A stretch of DNA of 64,000 bases, taken from positions 1-64,000 of the forward strand of contig CAVYJK010000005.1 in assembly GCA_963768765.1 (NCBI GenBank), in the 5' to 3' direction. Both the position numbers and the translations under genes were made by a program. This DNA is from DASWLF01 sp963768765. Lineage in GTDB: Bacteria > Desulfobacterota > Desulfobaccia > Desulfobaccales > 0-14-0-80-60-11. Under the pieces are notes generated by a model, which was given only the letters and a program-made list of their open reading frames with translations, was not told the origin of the DNA and did no database searches. Positions within the stretch are counted from its first letter, which is position 1. The number at the start of each line of letters is the position of its first letter. Of this stretch, positions 62,436 through 64,000 are shown piece after piece.

Positions 62436-63426
62436 ATGGCACAGGGCGTATGCGTGATCACCGAGTTCCGGGGCGGGGACTTTCGCAGGGTCTCTTTTGA
62501 GGTGGCCAGCGAGGGCCGCAGGCTGGCCGACGCCCTGGGCGAGCCCCTCCTGGCCCTCGCCCTGGGGCACGGGGTGGCGGCCGCGGCGGCTGATTTGGGC
62601 CACTATGGGGTGGAAAGGGTCTACGCGGTTGACCAGCCCCAGTTGCAAGATTACCTGGCGGAGACCTTTGCGCCGGTGGCGGCCCAGCTCCTGCAAACTT
62701 TGCAGCCCAAAGTGGTGCTCACCGCGGCTTCGGTGGACGGCAAGGATTTGAGCGCCCGCTTGGCGGCCCGGCTGGGCGCCGGTCTGGCCCAGGACTGCAC
62801 CGAGCTGAAGATCCAGGGCGGCGCCCTCAAGGCCAAAAGGCCGGTCTATGCCGGCAAGGCCTTGGCCTGGTATGAGTGGTCCCCCGGGGCCTGGCCCCAG
62901 ATGGCCTCTTGCCGGCCCAATGTGATGGCTTGCCTCCGCCCGGACCCCTCCAGAGAACGCCGCAGTGGAAACCCCGGCGGTTTCTCTGCCGGCTGCCATT
63001 AGGAGCCGGGTGGTGAGCGTCGAGGGGGCCGTCGGCCAGGTGGACCTCACCGAGGCGCAAATTATTGTCTCCGGCGGTCGCGGCCTGAAGGGGCCCGAGA
63101 ATTTTGCCATCCTGGAAGAGTTGGCGCGGCTGCTGGGCGGCGCCGTGGGGGCCTCGCGAGCCGCGGTGGACGCGGGCTGGCGCCCTCATGCCGAGCAGGT
63201 CGGACAGACCGGCAAGGTGGTAACCCCGGTTCTCTACATTGCCTGCGGCATCTCGGGGGCCATTCAGCATCTGGCCGGCATGGGCTCCAGCAAATACATC
63301 GTGGCGGTCAACAAGGACCCCGAAGCTCCCATCTTCAGCAAGGCGGACTACGGCGTGGTGGCGGACCTCTTCCAGTTCCTGCCGGCTTTCATCGAGGAGG
63401 TGAAAAAACTTCAGTCCGCCTGCTAG
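62436..63426 (+). CDS. etfA: Electron transfer flavoprotein alpha subunit, with one apparent indel
   Basis: The N-terminal part has GVCVITEFRGGDFRRVSFEV and VVLTAASVDGKDLSARLAARL; the C-terminal FAD domain has IIVSGGRGLKGPENF, VGASRAAVDAGW, GQTGKVV, YIACGISGAIQHLAGM and AVNKDPEAPIFSKADYG. One extra C in the run near 62945-62948 splits the frame; the corrected protein has 329 residues. AAAGGAGG before the ATG. The TAG stop coincides with the CTAG end of the adjacent repeat element. Confidence 0.93.
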
Positions 63427-63612
63427 TTGGTGTGTTTCATAATTAACTGGCATTACATTTCAAGCAAATCGGATCTGGGGCGAGGAGACCTCGCCCCTAC
63501 AATAAACCCTGTCGTATTGTAGGGGCGGGGTTTCCCCGCCCTTGACCCCCTTTGCCAAGCAAGGTGATTTAGAAAAATGCTAATGGAACCTAAATTTGAA
63601 ACAGACCACTAG
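63423..63612. mobile_element. CTAG-ended MITE-like unit A of a tandem array
   Basis: Left end CTAGTTGGTGTGTTTCATAA; right end, inverted, CTAGTGGTCTGTTTCAAAT. The 190-bp core carries GGGGCGAGGAGACCTCGCCCC and GGGGCGGGGTTTCCCCGCCC palindromes, unlike the core of the 60250 copy. The left CTAG is shared with the etfA stop codon; the right CTAG is shared with unit B. Confidence 0.85.
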
Positions 63613-63810
63613 TTGGTGTGTTTCATAATTAGCTGGACATAAATTCAGATCCGGAGCGCTGGACTTGGCAGGGTTAAATCCCCCTTTGAAAAAGGGGGAT
63701 TTAGGGGAATTTCAAGTGCTTATAAAAATCCCCCCTGACCCCCCTTTATGAAAGGGGGGTAAAAAAACCTGCTTTTCCGATGTTACCTTAATTATGAAAC
63801 AGACCACTAG
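63609..63810. mobile_element. CTAG-ended MITE-like unit B of a tandem array
   Basis: Left end CTAGTTGGTGTGTTTCATAA; right end, inverted, CTAGTGGTCTGTTTCATAAT. The core has TCCCCCTTTGAAAAAGGGGG and AATCCCCCC / GGGGGGT stems, like 60250-60449. It is joined to units A and C through shared CTAG. Confidence 0.88.
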
Positions 63811-64000
63811 TTGGTGGGTTTCGCAATTAGCTATCCTTAAAAATGTCCTTAAAATTCCCTCTCCCCTCGGGGGAGAGGATTAGGGTGAGGGGGGCGAATC
63901 TTTTGATCTAACGCCATTACCGGACTATTTTCACCCCCTCTCCCAAAACCTTTTTCCAACATTCGCACCCCATTCCGGCACACCCCTGCGCGTCACTGAA
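63807..64000. mobile_element. CTAG-ended MITE-like unit C, running off the window
   Basis: Left end CTAGTTGGTGGGTTTCGCAA. The core begins with CCCTCTCCCCTCGGGGGAGAGG, a third type of palindrome. The right end is not seen before position 64000. Confidence 0.65.

Noticed and set aside
63423..64000. CRISPR array at the right edge
   Set aside because: The repeated parts are inverted ends of about 190-200-bp units, not short direct repeats with spacers.

Overview
The window reads as part of a GC-rich chromosome of a sulfate-reducing or syntrophic Desulfobacterota bacterium, possibly Desulfobacca-like. The evidence is a complete dsrMKJOP membrane complex preceded by an RsbRD-type gene, an Asp-ligand ferredoxin, an HdrD/TmcB-like iron-sulfur protein, two probable selenocysteine codons and a long anaerobic acyl-CoA gene cluster. 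The genus is inference. No rRNA, CRISPR array, integrase or transposase gene was found.

Layout. 0.3-9 kb: tandem malic enzyme (-), tRNA-His (-), AmrS radical SAM protein, cobU-cobT-cobS for the lower half of cobalamin, and prfB with its programmed frameshift. 9-13 kb (-): a candidate selenoprotein ArsM-like methyltransferase, a flavin reductase, a second methyltransferase and an HdrD-like protein that is itself a second Sec candidate. 13.5-19.3 kb: aldehyde-dehydrogenase-like protein, endonuclease V, thiL with two small Cys-rich proteins and a flavin reductase, and a Bax-inhibitor-1 protein. 19.5-24.6 kb (-): a five-gene operon joining a degenerate Prim-Pol-like protein, a PilZ-like membrane protein, a MinD-like ATPase, a 54-residue Flp-type pilin absent from ordinary length cut-offs, and an AAA ATPase. 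26.4-32.7 kb: RsbRD-dsrMKJOP and ferredoxin, with a promoter overlapped by a perfect palindrome. 32.9-38.6 kb: UspA, MobB, a sensor-like lipoprotein and an Mla/MCE lipid transporter. 39-46.6 kb: a PqqD-like plus radical SAM pair, a FecR-TPR-barrel fusion and a CHASE2 cyclase. 46.8-63.4 kb: 4-hydroxybutyryl-CoA dehydratase, 3-hydroxybutyryl-CoA dehydrogenase, two class III CoA-transferases, a fused isobutyryl-CoA mutase (IcmF), acyl-CoA dehydrogenase, enoyl-CoA hydratase and EtfBA. Together these can route isobutyrate, butyrate or 4-hydroxybutyrate through crotonyl-CoA to acetoacetyl-CoA. IcmF needs adenosylcobalamin, which fits the cob genes.

Intergenic DNA is crowded with palindromes: three-hairpin composites of about 190 bp, a TGTCAT...ATGACA family, and CTAG-ended units that are nested at 60.2 kb and chained head to tail at the right edge. 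Nine genes contain thirteen apparent single-base insertions. All are of the same sign, which points to sequence error more than to gene decay.
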